This document shows, one piece after another, positions 16,401-24,101 of a stretch of 33,503 nucleotides of DNA. The notes below the pieces were generated by a model. The model had not been told where the DNA came from. It searched no databases and saw only the letters and a program-made list of their open reading frames with translations. This DNA comes from HGM04593 sp045634085 (lineage in GTDB: Bacteria; Bacteroidota; Bacteroidia; Bacteroidales; Bacteroidaceae). How positions within the stretch are numbered: position 1 is the first letter of the stretch; each line of letters opens with the position of its first letter. The stretch spans positions 1 to 33,503 of the forward strand of contig JAZQZM010000034.1 in assembly GCA_045634085.1 (NCBI GenBank), read 5' to 3'. The position numbers and the translations under genes were made by a program.

Positions 16401-17309
16401 TTAATCAAGAACAATGAATTCAGTGCGACGATTAGCCTCTGGGTTGTTCTCATCGATAAGTTCGCTTGAGCCCTTACCCTCTGCCTCAAGGCGGCTTGCA
16501 TCAATACCACGGCTAACCAAGAAATCAACAGCAGCCTGTGCACGGTCCTGAGAAAGTTTCTGATTGAATGCAGGATCACCCTCAGGCGATGTGTGACCAA
16601 CGATTCGCAACTTTACATCGGGGAACTTCTGCATCTCCTTTGCCAAATCATGAAGAACGAACTTCGCATCGTCTGAGAGATCGGCCTTGCCGGCAATGAA
16701 TGTCGCAGCGTTGAAGTTCTTCTCGATTTCGTCAATGCGGTCAACATAAACCACCTTCTCTACCTCGACTATCTTTTCAACCTCAACGGTCTTCTCAACT
16801 TCAACTACTTCAGGTTTGCGGAATGCAAAGAATGCAACTGCACCAAGGAGCAACAACAGCAACAGAATCCACAACCAAAGAAGCGACTTTTTCTTCTCTG
16901 GCACTGGTGGAACATAGCCGTTAAGGTACTCAAGACGGAATTCACCTCTCTTGCCACCCTTATCAGCCTCCTCAAACTGTGCGACCTCAATATCATACAA
17001 CTTAGCATGCTCCACGACACGTTCAAAATTCGGTTTTGTCCACATCATCACAACAGCCACCTTGCGACCGTCACCAGTTGTAAGCACTTCATTATTAGCC
17101 TTGAAATAGTTATTCCATTTAACGGAAGGGCTCAACTCATCGGCATAAACAAAAATTTCATCACTGCCACTGTTTGGGTTTACTTCATTTGGGAAAGCCT
17201 TACGCAAATCCTCCAAAGTAGCATGTGGATACATTTTCATGTATGCGTGCATAATACCCAACACTGTACGGTTCTGTGCCTTACCGTAAACTCTTACTTT
17301 ACTTGCCAT
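16401..17309 (-). CDS. Membrane-anchored OmpA-domain protein with cytosolic N-terminal domain
   Basis: Read from MASKVRVYGKAQ the protein has 302 aa; an upstream in-frame Met at 17372 gives an unlikely hydrophobic leader. Residues 1-135 form a soluble domain that I do not recognise. Residues 143-163 are one strongly hydrophobic helix, preceded by Lys residues (PEKKK), so the N-terminus should be cytosolic. Residues 168-190 are a VEVEK-type repeat spacer. Residues 195-302 form an OmpA/MotB-type peptidoglycan-binding domain (RIVGHTSPEGDPAFN, LSQDRAQAAVDFL, NRRTEF). It can thus link the cell wall to a cytosolic domain, as expected for a sensor or anchor. It lies downstream of a 230-nt structured-RNA candidate and its promoter. 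Confidence 0.85.
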   Translation of the reverse strand: MASKVRVYGKAQNRTVLGIMHAYMKMYPHATLEDLRKAFPNEVNPNSGSDEIFVYADELSPSVKWNNYFKANNEVLTTGDGRKVAVVMMWTKPNFERVVEHAKLYDIEVAQFEEADKGGKRGEFRLEYLNGYVPPVPEKKKSLLWLWILLLLLLLGAVAFFAFRKPEVVEVEKTVEVEKIVEVEKVVYVDRIDEIEKNFNAATFIAGKADLSDDAKFVLHDLAKEMQKFPDVKLRIVGHTSPEGDPAFNQKLSQDRAQAAVDFLVSRGIDASRLEAEGKGSSELIDENNPEANRRTEFIVLD

Positions 17310-17387
17310 AAACTTGTAGTATTTTAAAATTATCCAATAATATCCAACAATCACAAGTTGCAGCAATGTCATCCTACGCTTTGGGGT

Positions 17388-17617
17388 AAAAAAAGAAGCG
17401 CAGACTAATTGCTTAATCTCCGCTGATAGGTCCTAGGAAAACCCTGAAAAAGAGAAAAGCAACAGCCTACGCCAATAGGATATCATACATAACATATACA
17501 TTACATATATGTATGCAGAATACCTTGCGATAGGGTTTGAATTCTCTTTCCGTTAATGAATTTCCTAGGTTCATCAGCGAGAATGTCAAACACTCGCGTG
17601 TTTTATTAATGATTCAA
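17388..17617 (-). ncRNA. Candidate structured RNA (long interrupted hairpin), sRNA or leader
   Basis: Five nested, perfectly ordered stems cover 17421-17579: 17421-27 with 17573-79, 17432-40 with 17561-69, 17448-55 with 17542-49, 17466-72 with 17527-34 (one bulge), and 17484-91 with 17508-15. A further 6-bp hairpin (17588-17603) lies at the 5' end. A near-ideal promoter (17623-17653) points into it, and a T7 run on the minus strand (17388-17394) could end it, about 225 nt later. Size and one-stem shape recall 6S RNA, but I see no decisive 6S signature. It could equally be the leader of the OmpA-domain gene. Confidence 0.45.
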
Positions 17618-17622
17618 TAATG

Positions 17623-17653
17623 CAAACTTATTGAAATTATTATAAAACACAAA
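17623..17653 (-). promoter_or_regulatory. Bacteroidota promoter (-33 TTTG, 19 nt, -7 TAAGTTTG)
   Basis: On the minus strand TTTG (17650-17653) is spaced 19 nt from a perfect TAnnTTTG (17623-17630). Transcription would start near 17617 and run through the hairpin element toward the OmpA-domain gene. Further -7-like octamers without partner occur at 17715-17722 and 17820-17827. Confidence 0.75.
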
Positions 17654-17906
17654 GGAGTCTGTTACTTTTTTTATAAAAAATGTATCTATTATCTAACTTT
17701 TCTTAATTCTAATGCAAATATAAGAAACTACAATGCTATTATTCTTGTCAGTTTTTTGTCAGTTAACAACAATATTGCAAATTATCAGAATCCTGATTTT
17801 GCAAATTAGTGAAACGGCACAAAGATACACACTTTTTAACATTTACCCCCTAATTTGTTAACACTTGTTAATACCCAATCGGATAAAATAAAACAAAAAC
17901 ATAGAG

Positions 17907-17938
17907 CTGCCCGTGCAAGAGAATTACGCAAAGGGCAG
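17907..17938 (-). terminator. Possible terminator after the kinase gene
   Basis: A 6-bp GC-rich stem (17907-17912 with 17933-17938) with a 20-nt loop lies about 40 nt past the kinase stop and is followed on the minus strand by a T-rich stretch. A second small hairpin is at 17775-17804. Confidence 0.4.
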
Positions 17939-17978
17939 AAATAAACAGCTTATTAGAATTCAACTGGTTTGCATCTCC

Positions 17979-19151
17979 TTATTCATAAGGCACAAAAGGC
18001 AAACCATTCGAGACAAGGCTGTCATAATGAAGAATTGCTGCTACAGACAAATCGCATTTATGGAACGAAGGCAGTTCACCGGTAGTTTGCCATAGTTTTT
18101 CGACACAGACACCAAATTTCTTCATATACGCCGAAGAGAGTGCCGAACTGAACCGGGAATCAGTAACCGAAACGACATTTGCCATTTGATACTCCCCTGC
18201 AACACTATAGAACGACAATATGTGATTCACAGCAAACTCATAATAAGGAACCCGAGAAACCGAATCGGCTGCAGCTTCATACATGACTGTCATGTCCTCT
18301 TCAATCCGTGCTATCATTGCATCACATTCTGCAGCCTTCCGTTCTGCCTCGACAGCAGTAAAAGCATAGTATGACAAAGGAAGCATCAGCGCCACTACAA
18401 CCCCCAATGTCACAAATATCTTTATAGCACGGTACGGTCTACTGAAAGCACGGCGCAAATCATCTATATTGGCATAACGTTTTTCCCTATCGAACTGAAA
18501 ACAACGCGCAACAATGCGCGAATGACGTTTGCCGAAAATATCGCGCAATACCAGGCCTAACGAGTATATGTCACTACGTGCATCGATATCATCCTGTTGC
18601 AAGAGCAGTTCGGGAGAAGCATACTCCGGAGTACACCCGAGTACACGGGCAAGATAATGGGCATCGTTATCAGCGAGACCAAAGTCAATCAGTCGCACAT
18701 CATTATCGGCACGGGTAACAAGAATATTCTCCGGCTTTATATCATTGTGCACCACTCCACTGCGGTGCATATATGCAACAGCATCCAACAATTGCATAAA
18801 GACACGTTCACGCATGTCTTGTGATGGATTCTCAGCAATAAAGTCCTTAAGTGTACGCCCATCGACATATTCCATAACTATGCCTGGCCCTACTACAGTA
18901 TCGGCCTCAAACGTAAAAATACTTATTATGTTGGGATGCGATTTGCCAAGCGACATTTCATACTCACGTCTCAACCTTGCCTGTGATTGGCCGGTTTTAT
19001 CCTTAGCTGTCTTGATTATGAAGAACTTGCCTGCCTTGCGAACGCGATAAAGCACTGCCGACGATGTTGTTATATAAACCTCGGGCACAGAGTAACCATG
19101 AAAATAATCGATTTCCTCACTAACGCGCTTCAAAATTTCGCTTTCGGGCAT
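17979..19151 (-). CDS. Membrane-anchored eukaryotic-like Ser/Thr protein kinase
   Basis: Read from MPESEILKRVSEE the protein has 390 aa; the longer frame to 19265 would overlap the promoter and the divergent gene. The kinase domain covers about 20-240: catalytic Lys47 (FFIIK), helix-C Glu64 (RREYEMS), catalytic loop HNDIKPEN (135-142, HND in place of HRD), DFG (156-158), SPE (179-181) and SDIYSLGL (193-200). The glycine-rich loop is not evident (TTSSAVLYRV). One membrane helix follows at 244-264, then a periplasmic part of about 125 aa starting with a charged helix. I do not recognise that sensor part. It likely phosphorylates cytosolic partners in response to an envelope signal; neighbouring cytosolic proteins are candidate substrates. 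Its promoter overlaps that of the divergent gene. Confidence 0.88.
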   Translation of the reverse strand: MPESEILKRVSEEIDYFHGYSVPEVYITTSSAVLYRVRKAGKFFIIKTAKDKTGQSQARLRREYEMSLGKSHPNIISIFTFEADTVVGPGIVMEYVDGRTLKDFIAENPSQDMRERVFMQLLDAVAYMHRSGVVHNDIKPENILVTRADNDVRLIDFGLADNDAHYLARVLGCTPEYASPELLLQQDDIDARSDIYSLGLVLRDIFGKRHSRIVARCFQFDREKRYANIDDLRRAFSRPYRAIKIFVTLGVVVALMLPLSYYAFTAVEAERKAAECDAMIARIEEDMTVMYEAAADSVSRVPYYEFAVNHILSFYSVAGEYQMANVVSVTDSRFSSALSSAYMKKFGVCVEKLWQTTGELPSFHKCDLSVAAILHYDSLVSNGLPFVPYE

Positions 19152-19189
19152 AATTTGACAAACAACAGGAATAATTGAATTTCTATTTT

Positions 19190-19219
19190 CAAATATAAGC
19201 ACTAATTTTGTAAATGCAA
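19190..19219 (-). promoter_or_regulatory. Kinase promoter (-33 TTG, 19 nt, -7 TATATTTG)
   Basis: On the minus strand TTG at 19217-19219 lies 19 nt before TATATTTG (19190-19197), 38 nt ahead of the kinase ATG. It overlaps the -7 of the divergent gene. Confidence 0.65.
19203..19210 (+). promoter_or_regulatory. -7 element of the divergent regulator gene
   Basis: TAATTTTG on the plus strand matches TAnnTTTG and sits 28 nt before the ATG at 19239, inside the spacer of the kinase promoter. No convincing -33 is seen. Confidence 0.5.
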
Positions 19220-19238
19220 CAAAATAACAAACCCAAAT

Positions 19239-19847
19239 ATGAAAGTAGAGATAAACTCCCCACAAATAAACGCGCTACGTGTAGAGATTGAAAAGCGCAT
19301 TGGCAAGATAAACGGACATGACAGACTTGCCAAACTTGAGACACTTATTGAAGATAAGTGCACGGAACATGTCTCTATAAGCACACTTGAACGTCTTTGG
19401 GGATACTCAACACGCAATGCCAAAAATGTTTCTGAAAGCATACTGAATGTATTGGCCCGTTACGTTGATGCCGAAAGTTGGGAAGACTTCTGCACAAAGC
19501 TGGAGAGCAACCACCCAAAGCACTCCGAACTGTTCAAAGGGAAAAACATAATCGACTGTAAAGAGTTAAGCCCCGGCATCATGTTAAGGCTCAAATGGAA
19601 TCCCGACAGAGTATGCGACATTGAATACCTTGGCGATTACCGTTTTGTTGCGAAAAGAACAGAGAATGCAAGCATAAGACCTGGAGATACATTCCGCTGC
19701 CTGCAAATAGAGAAAGGAAGAGAACTGTATATGGACTGCTTTACTCGCCAAGGCGAACCCGAGAATAACGATACACGATATCTCGTAGGCAAAACCAATG
19801 GCCTTACATCGGTCGAGTTCATCAATGACGACACTATTTCTCACTAG
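19239..19847 (+). CDS. Probable DNA-binding regulator, 202 aa
   Basis: The N-terminal 90 residues form a helical domain with the pattern ISTLERLWGYSTRN followed by ILNVLARYVDAESWEDFC. This pattern is common in Bacteroidota proteins that look like helix-turn-helix regulators (a helix pair that recognises order-specific sites, then a conserved W-x-D-F motif). Residues 105-200 are a separate domain rich in beta-forming residues (IMLRLKWNPDRVCDIEYLG, FRCLQIEKG), probably ligand- or partner-binding. There is no signal peptide or membrane segment. It is divergent from the Ser/Thr kinase with overlapping promoters, so it may control the kinase locus or be controlled with it. Family name and ligand are unknown to me. 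Confidence 0.65.
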   Translation: MKVEINSPQINALRVEIEKRIGKINGHDRLAKLETLIEDKCTEHVSISTLERLWGYSTRNAKNVSESILNVLARYVDAESWEDFCTKLESNHPKHSELFKGKNIIDCKELSPGIMLRLKWNPDRVCDIEYLGDYRFVAKRTENASIRPGDTFRCLQIEKGRELYMDCFTRQGEPENNDTRYLVGKTNGLTSVEFINDDTISH

Positions 19848-19856
19848 CCATATCTG

Positions 19857-20100
19857 CGTATTTGAGGCGCAGCCTCAAATATACTTGCACTCGTTGCAAA
19901 AAAATATTCAAGCAAGCTTGATATTATTTCCTTCTTTATCCGTATATTTGAGCTAAAGCTCCAATATAGCCTGCACTCGTTGCAAAAAAATATTCAAACA
20001 AGCTTGATATTATTTCCTTCTTTATCCGTATATTTGAGCTAAAGCTCCAATATAGCCTGCACTCGTTGCAAAAAATATTCAAGCGAGCTTGATATTATTT
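19857..20100. repeat. Three tandem hairpin repeats of about 84-86 bp
   Basis: Copies begin at 19857, 19941 and 20027. Each has a first palindrome (perfect 10-bp stem and 3-nt loop in copy 1; 12-bp stem with one mismatch in copies 2 and 3), a constant ACTCGTTGCAAAAA stretch, and a second palindrome (6-bp core TCAAGC/GCTTGA). Copies 2 and 3 are nearly identical. Each unit also carries a chance-like TAnnTTTG octamer. The arrangement resembles REP/BIME-type intergenic elements. No gene lies in 19848-20152. Confidence 0.85.
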
Positions 20101-20114
20101 CACTCGTTTGTTGC

Positions 20115-20122
20115 TATATTTG
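20115..20122 (+). promoter_or_regulatory. -7 element for udk
   Basis: TATATTTG matches the consensus, 30 nt ahead of the udk ATG. The nearest upstream TTG is 23 nt away, longer than usual, and comes from the end of the third hairpin repeat. Confidence 0.45.
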
Positions 20123-20152
20123 TCATTGTACGCAAATATAAAACAAGACAGC

Positions 20153-20761
20153 ATGTATATAATAGGTATCGCGGGAGGAACCGCATCGGGTAAATCGACA
20201 GTAGTCAAAGAGATTGTAAATTCATTGCCAGAAGGGTCTGTTGCGGTTATTCCGCAGGATTCGTATTACAAGGACAGCAGCCATGTCCCTGTTGAGGAAC
20301 GCCAGTTCATCAACTTTGACCACCCCGATGCTTTTGACTGGGACTTGCTTGTGGAGCAGATAACAATGCTTCGCGAGGGGAAAGCCATTGAACAGCCAAC
20401 ATATTCTTACCTCACATGCACACGCCAGCCCGAGGTGGTACACATTGAGCCTAAAGAGGTAATAATTGTGGAAGGCATCATGGCGCTTGTAAGCCCTGAA
20501 CTGCGCGAGCTCATGGACCTGAAGATCTTTGTCGATGCCGATGCCGACGACCGCCTGATACGCCTGATACGCCGCGACATCATCGAACGCGGACGCACGC
20601 CAGAGACAGTAATCTCACGTTACGAACGCATAGTCAAGGCCATGCACTGGGAGTTCATTGAACCCACAAAGAAGTTTGCCGACATAATAATACCGCAAGG
20701 AGGAAATAATGTAAAGGCCATACAGGCACTGCAGATGTCAATAAGATACTTTCTCAAGTGA
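20153..20761 (+). CDS. udk: Uridine kinase
   Basis: Cytoplasmic pyrimidine salvage enzyme phosphorylating uridine and cytidine. The 202-aa form starting MYIIGIAGGTASGKST places the P-loop (GGTASGKST, 8-16) at the N-terminus, as usual. The frame is open 45 nt further upstream but that adds an atypical leader and would remove the -7 spacing. Other landmarks are IPQDSYYKD, NFDHPDAFDWDLL and RLIRRDIIERGRTPE. The lytic transglycosylase gene begins 4 nt after its TGA stop, so the two are co-transcribed. Confidence 0.93.
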   Translation: MYIIGIAGGTASGKSTVVKEIVNSLPEGSVAVIPQDSYYKDSSHVPVEERQFINFDHPDAFDWDLLVEQITMLREGKAIEQPTYSYLTCTRQPEVVHIEPKEVIIVEGIMALVSPELRELMDLKIFVDADADDRLIRLIRRDIIERGRTPETVISRYERIVKAMHWEFIEPTKKFADIIIPQGGNNVKAIQALQMSIRYFLK

Positions 20762-20765
20762 TCTC

Positions 20766-21515
20766 ATGGACAGACGATATCAATACCTTTTGCCATTAGC
20801 GGTACTCATCACGTTCATAACCGGCTATGGGATTATCACCAATGTCTTAAAGGAAACAGAGACACCGCCGGCTGCAGAACCGAAAGAGCCTGAATACGTA
20901 TACCTGTCGCCCCACGTACATTTGTCGCATTTTGACAAACATTTCCGCGAGGCAGCCGACAGCATTGGCCTGGACTGGATGCTTATTGCAGCAGTGGCAT
21001 ATACCGAATCGCGTTTTGACAGTACAGCCGTATCGCATGCCGGAGCACGCGGTGTAATGCAGATGATGCCAAGGACACTCAAGGAACTTGAAGTGCCCGA
21101 CTCACTCTACACCGACAACAGACATAACATCCATGCGTCGGCAAGATATATAAAATCACTATTCTACATGTTCCGCGGTGTTAAGAACTGCGACGAACGC
21201 ATAAATTTTGTACTTGCATCATACAATGCCGGATACGGACATATAAGGGACGCCATGCGCCTTGCCAGAAAACACGGATACAACAGGCATGTGTGGAAGG
21301 GCAATGTTGACTCTTTCCTGATAAAGAAAAGCCTACCCGAATATTACAACGACAGCATCTGCCGTAACGGGGAGTTCAAGGACTGGAGACAGACACTCTC
21401 GTTCGTAAACAAGGTAAAGCGGAATTGGGAACGATTCTACGGATTGCAACAGGCATATTCCGACTCAATAAATACCGTACTCGCAACCGACACACTTAAA
21501 AGACTTGAGCAATAG
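20766..21515 (+). CDS. Membrane-anchored lytic murein transglycosylase (SLT domain)
   Basis: A 249-aa enzyme that cleaves peptidoglycan glycan strands with formation of 1,6-anhydro-muramic acid. Residues 8-26 are an uncleaved membrane anchor, followed by a Pro/Glu-rich linker. The SLT domain carries catalytic Glu81 in AYTESRF, the signature ARGVMQMMP (94-102) and LASYNAGYGHIRDA. It is similar to the catalytic half of MltF, but lacks the solute-binding half. It acts in the periplasm. Co-transcribed with udk, and ended by a strong terminator. Confidence 0.9.
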   Translation: MDRRYQYLLPLAVLITFITGYGIITNVLKETETPPAAEPKEPEYVYLSPHVHLSHFDKHFREAADSIGLDWMLIAAVAYTESRFDSTAVSHAGARGVMQMMPRTLKELEVPDSLYTDNRHNIHASARYIKSLFYMFRGVKNCDERINFVLASYNAGYGHIRDAMRLARKHGYNRHVWKGNVDSFLIKKSLPEYYNDSICRNGEFKDWRQTLSFVNKVKRNWERFYGLQQAYSDSINTVLATDTLKRLEQ

Positions 21516-21528
21516 ACTTATCTACACA

Positions 21529-21580
21529 CTACATAAACGAACCCCCTGCAAGCATGCTTGCTGGCGGTTCGTTTATGTAG
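21529..21580. terminator. Bidirectional terminator between convergent genes
   Basis: A perfect 15-bp stem (21529-21543 with 21566-21580) encloses a second 14-base palindrome. It serves the transglycosylase gene (+) and the fused oxidoreductase gene (-). Confidence 0.85.
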
Positions 21581-21588
21581 TATAAGCA

Positions 21589-23880
21589 TTACTTGCTCAA
21601 ATACTCATGCATTGCAGCTGCTGCACGACGTCCATCACCCATAGCAAGGATTACGGTTGCACCACCGCGTACGATATCACCTCCGGCATATATGAACGGA
21701 ATTGATGACTGCATGTTGTCATTGACAGCAATTGTGTTCTTGCGACCGAGTTCAAGACCATCGACAGATGTAGGAACAAGCGGGTTCGGAGAAACACCGA
21801 CAGCAACCACAGCCACATCAATATCAATTGTCTCAATAGCACCATCTACAGGAACCGGTGAACGACGGCCAGAAGCATCAGGTTCGCCAAGTTCCATCTT
21901 CTGCAGCACAATCTGCTTCACGCATCCCTTCTCATCGGCAATGTACTCTATTGGGTTATGCAGAGTAAGGAACTCAACACCCTCCTCCTTCGCATGCTTT
22001 ACCTCCTCAAGACGTGCAGGCATCTCGGCCTCGCTACGACGATAGATAATCATAGCACGTTCGGCGCCCAAACGAAGCGCTGTACGCACAGAGTCCATAG
22101 CTGTGTTACCGCCACCGATGACTGCGACGCGCTTGCCCATACAGATTGGAGTATCGGTCTCTGGGTTAGATGCATCCATGAGGTTGACACGTGTAAGATA
22201 CTCGTTCGACGACATGATATTGTTGGAGTTCTCACCCGGAATGTTCATAAAGTTAGGCAAGCCGGCACCAGATGCCACAAAGACACCCTTGAAGCCCTCG
22301 TCCTGCAACTGCGCAATAGAGATAGTCTTGCCCACAACGCAATCCTTGATGAACTCGACGCCCATTGCGCGCAGGTTCTCAATCTCATGTTCAACGATTG
22401 CATTAGGCAAACGGAACTCAGGAATACCATACTTGAGCACACCACCAATTTCATGCAACGCCTCGTATACGGTTACTGCATAGCCCAACTTTGCCATATC
22501 GCCTGCGAATGAAAGACCGGCAGGGCCTGAACCGACTACAGCAATCTTGATACCGTTTGATGCCGCCACCTGTGGAGCAGGCATCTCACCACTCTCGCGT
22601 GCATAATCGGCAGCAAAACGTTCAAGCGAACCAATAGCAACAGCCTTGTGCCCCATCTTAAGATGTATACACTGGCTCTCGCACTGCTTCTCCTGCGGAC
22701 AAACACGGCCACACACGGCAGGCAATGAACTTGTCATCTTAAGCACCTGGGCAGCCTTTACAAACTCGCCACGTTCGATATTCTTGACAAATGAAGGGAT
22801 GTTGATGCTTACTGGGCAACCCTCCATACAGGCAGGCTTGGGGCAGTCAAGACAACGCTGTGCCTCAACAAGCGCCATCTCTTTTGTAAAGCCGGTATTC
22901 ACCTCCTCGCGCAGTTTTGTTGCACGGTATGCAGGTTCCAGTTCGGGCATAGGCTGACGTTCGATAGCTGTGCGTTCCTTTGGTTTCATCTTGTTACGGA
23001 GCTCAACACGCCAAGCCGCATCGCGGTTTGTGAGTTCATCGCACTCACTCGAACACTCCCCTGCCTTGTTCAACTTTTCTATTTCCTGTGTCTCCTGTGC
23101 CTTGAAAGAACCAAGACGCTGCATCATACCGTCGAAATCCACCTCATGTCCGTCAAACTCAGGACCATCGACACAAACGAATTTTGTCTTTCCGCCGACA
23201 GTCACACGGCAAGCACCGCACATACCTGTACCATCCACCATAATGGTGTTCAACGACACAACCGTAGGAATCTCATACTGCTTTGTGAGCTTGCATACAA
23301 ACTTCATCATTATTGCAGGACCGATTGCCACGCAGTGGTCAACCTTCTCGCGCTTGATTACACGTTCAATACCCTCGGTAACAAGACCCTTGTCGCCATA
23401 AGAACCGTCATCGGTCATGATGATGACCTCATCGGATACCTCACGAACCTCTTTCTCAAGGATAATCAAATCCTTTGAACGGCCTGCCAGTACCGAGATG
23501 ACACGGTTACCGGCCTTTTTGAGTGCTGCAGCAATTGGCAACATCGGCGCAACACCCACACCACCGCCGGCACATACGACTGTACCGAAATTCTCTATGT
23601 GAGTAGCCTGACCGAGAGGACCGACAACATCGGTGATGCAATCGCCTTCGTTCAAGTCGCACAGACGGCTTGAGCTCAAGCCCACCTTCTGGATTACAAG
23701 AGTGATGATACCCTTCTCGGTATCGGCATGGGCAATTGTCAAAGGAATGCGTTCACCCTTCTCGCCTACTCTTACAATAACAAAGTTTCCGGCTCTGTAT
23801 GCCTTTGCAATAAGCGGAGCCTCTACGCGCAGACGGAAAACCTTTTCCGAAAACTGCTCTTTCGATACTATCCTGTACAT
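21589..23880 (-). CDS. Fused NfnAB-type NADH-ferredoxin:NADP+ oxidoreductase / glutamate synthase small-subunit-like protein
   Basis: A 763-aa fusion of two usually separate proteins. Residues 1 to about 270 match the FNR-like subunit (NfnA/dihydroorotate dehydrogenase electron-transfer type): FAD and NAD binding (VVCAGGGVGVAPMLPI) and a [2Fe-2S] cluster motif (MCGACRVTVGG with a later FVCVDG). From about 320 the chain matches the GltD/NfnB type: Cys motifs for [4Fe-4S] clusters (CLDCPKPACMEGCP; CGRVCPQEKQCESQC), an FAD site (VVGSGPAGLSFAGD), an NADPH site (VIGGGNTAMDSVRTA) and the final GGDIVRGGATVILAMGDG. NfnAB performs electron bifurcation between NADH, NADPH and ferredoxin; whether the fusion does so is inference. 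Many databases call such proteins NADPH-dependent glutamate synthase, but no large subunit is adjacent. A GC-rich hairpin (23914-23929) lies in the 5' leader. Confidence 0.85.
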   Translation of the reverse strand: MYRIVSKEQFSEKVFRLRVEAPLIAKAYRAGNFVIVRVGEKGERIPLTIAHADTEKGIITLVIQKVGLSSSRLCDLNEGDCITDVVGPLGQATHIENFGTVVCAGGGVGVAPMLPIAAALKKAGNRVISVLAGRSKDLIILEKEVREVSDEVIIMTDDGSYGDKGLVTEGIERVIKREKVDHCVAIGPAIMMKFVCKLTKQYEIPTVVSLNTIMVDGTGMCGACRVTVGGKTKFVCVDGPEFDGHEVDFDGMMQRLGSFKAQETQEIEKLNKAGECSSECDELTNRDAAWRVELRNKMKPKERTAIERQPMPELEPAYRATKLREEVNTGFTKEMALVEAQRCLDCPKPACMEGCPVSINIPSFVKNIERGEFVKAAQVLKMTSSLPAVCGRVCPQEKQCESQCIHLKMGHKAVAIGSLERFAADYARESGEMPAPQVAASNGIKIAVVGSGPAGLSFAGDMAKLGYAVTVYEALHEIGGVLKYGIPEFRLPNAIVEHEIENLRAMGVEFIKDCVVGKTISIAQLQDEGFKGVFVASGAGLPNFMNIPGENSNNIMSSNEYLTRVNLMDASNPETDTPICMGKRVAVIGGGNTAMDSVRTALRLGAERAMIIYRRSEAEMPARLEEVKHAKEEGVEFLTLHNPIEYIADEKGCVKQIVLQKMELGEPDASGRRSPVPVDGAIETIDIDVAVVAVGVSPNPLVPTSVDGLELGRKNTIAVNDNMQSSIPFIYAGGDIVRGGATVILAMGDGRRAAAAMHEYLSK

Positions 23881-24101
23881 AATATTTGTTTTGGACTATT
23901 TGAATGGCACAGAGGCGGGGTTACCCGCCCCTGTTGTTTTATTCTAAAGCATTACAGCGTAACACTGTTATCACCTTTATTCTCCAATTGATTAAATAAA
24001 AAGTGCAAATTCAAGGCTTGTGAAGATTTTGGAAACAGGAGTTTAGTAAACCTAAATGACTGTTTACAAAATCAAGCGTAACACAGAAGATGCCTTTTTA
24101 G

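Noticed and set aside
17310..17372. Longer start for the OmpA-domain protein (21 extra residues)
   Set aside because: The extra residues form a hydrophobic stretch inconsistent with a cytosolic N-terminal domain; MASKVRVYGK is the better start.
17421..17579. Inverted-repeat element as a MITE-type mobile element
   Set aside because: The termini pair like the ends of a transposable element, but no target-site duplication is seen, the pairing continues through the whole length, and a promoter points into it. A structured RNA is the better reading.
19152..19265. Longer start for the kinase (38 extra residues)
   Set aside because: It would cover the kinase promoter and the start of the divergent gene and adds a non-typical hydrophobic leader.
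19857..20100. CRISPR array
   Set aside because: The three repeat units follow one another directly without unique spacers, and no cas gene is near.
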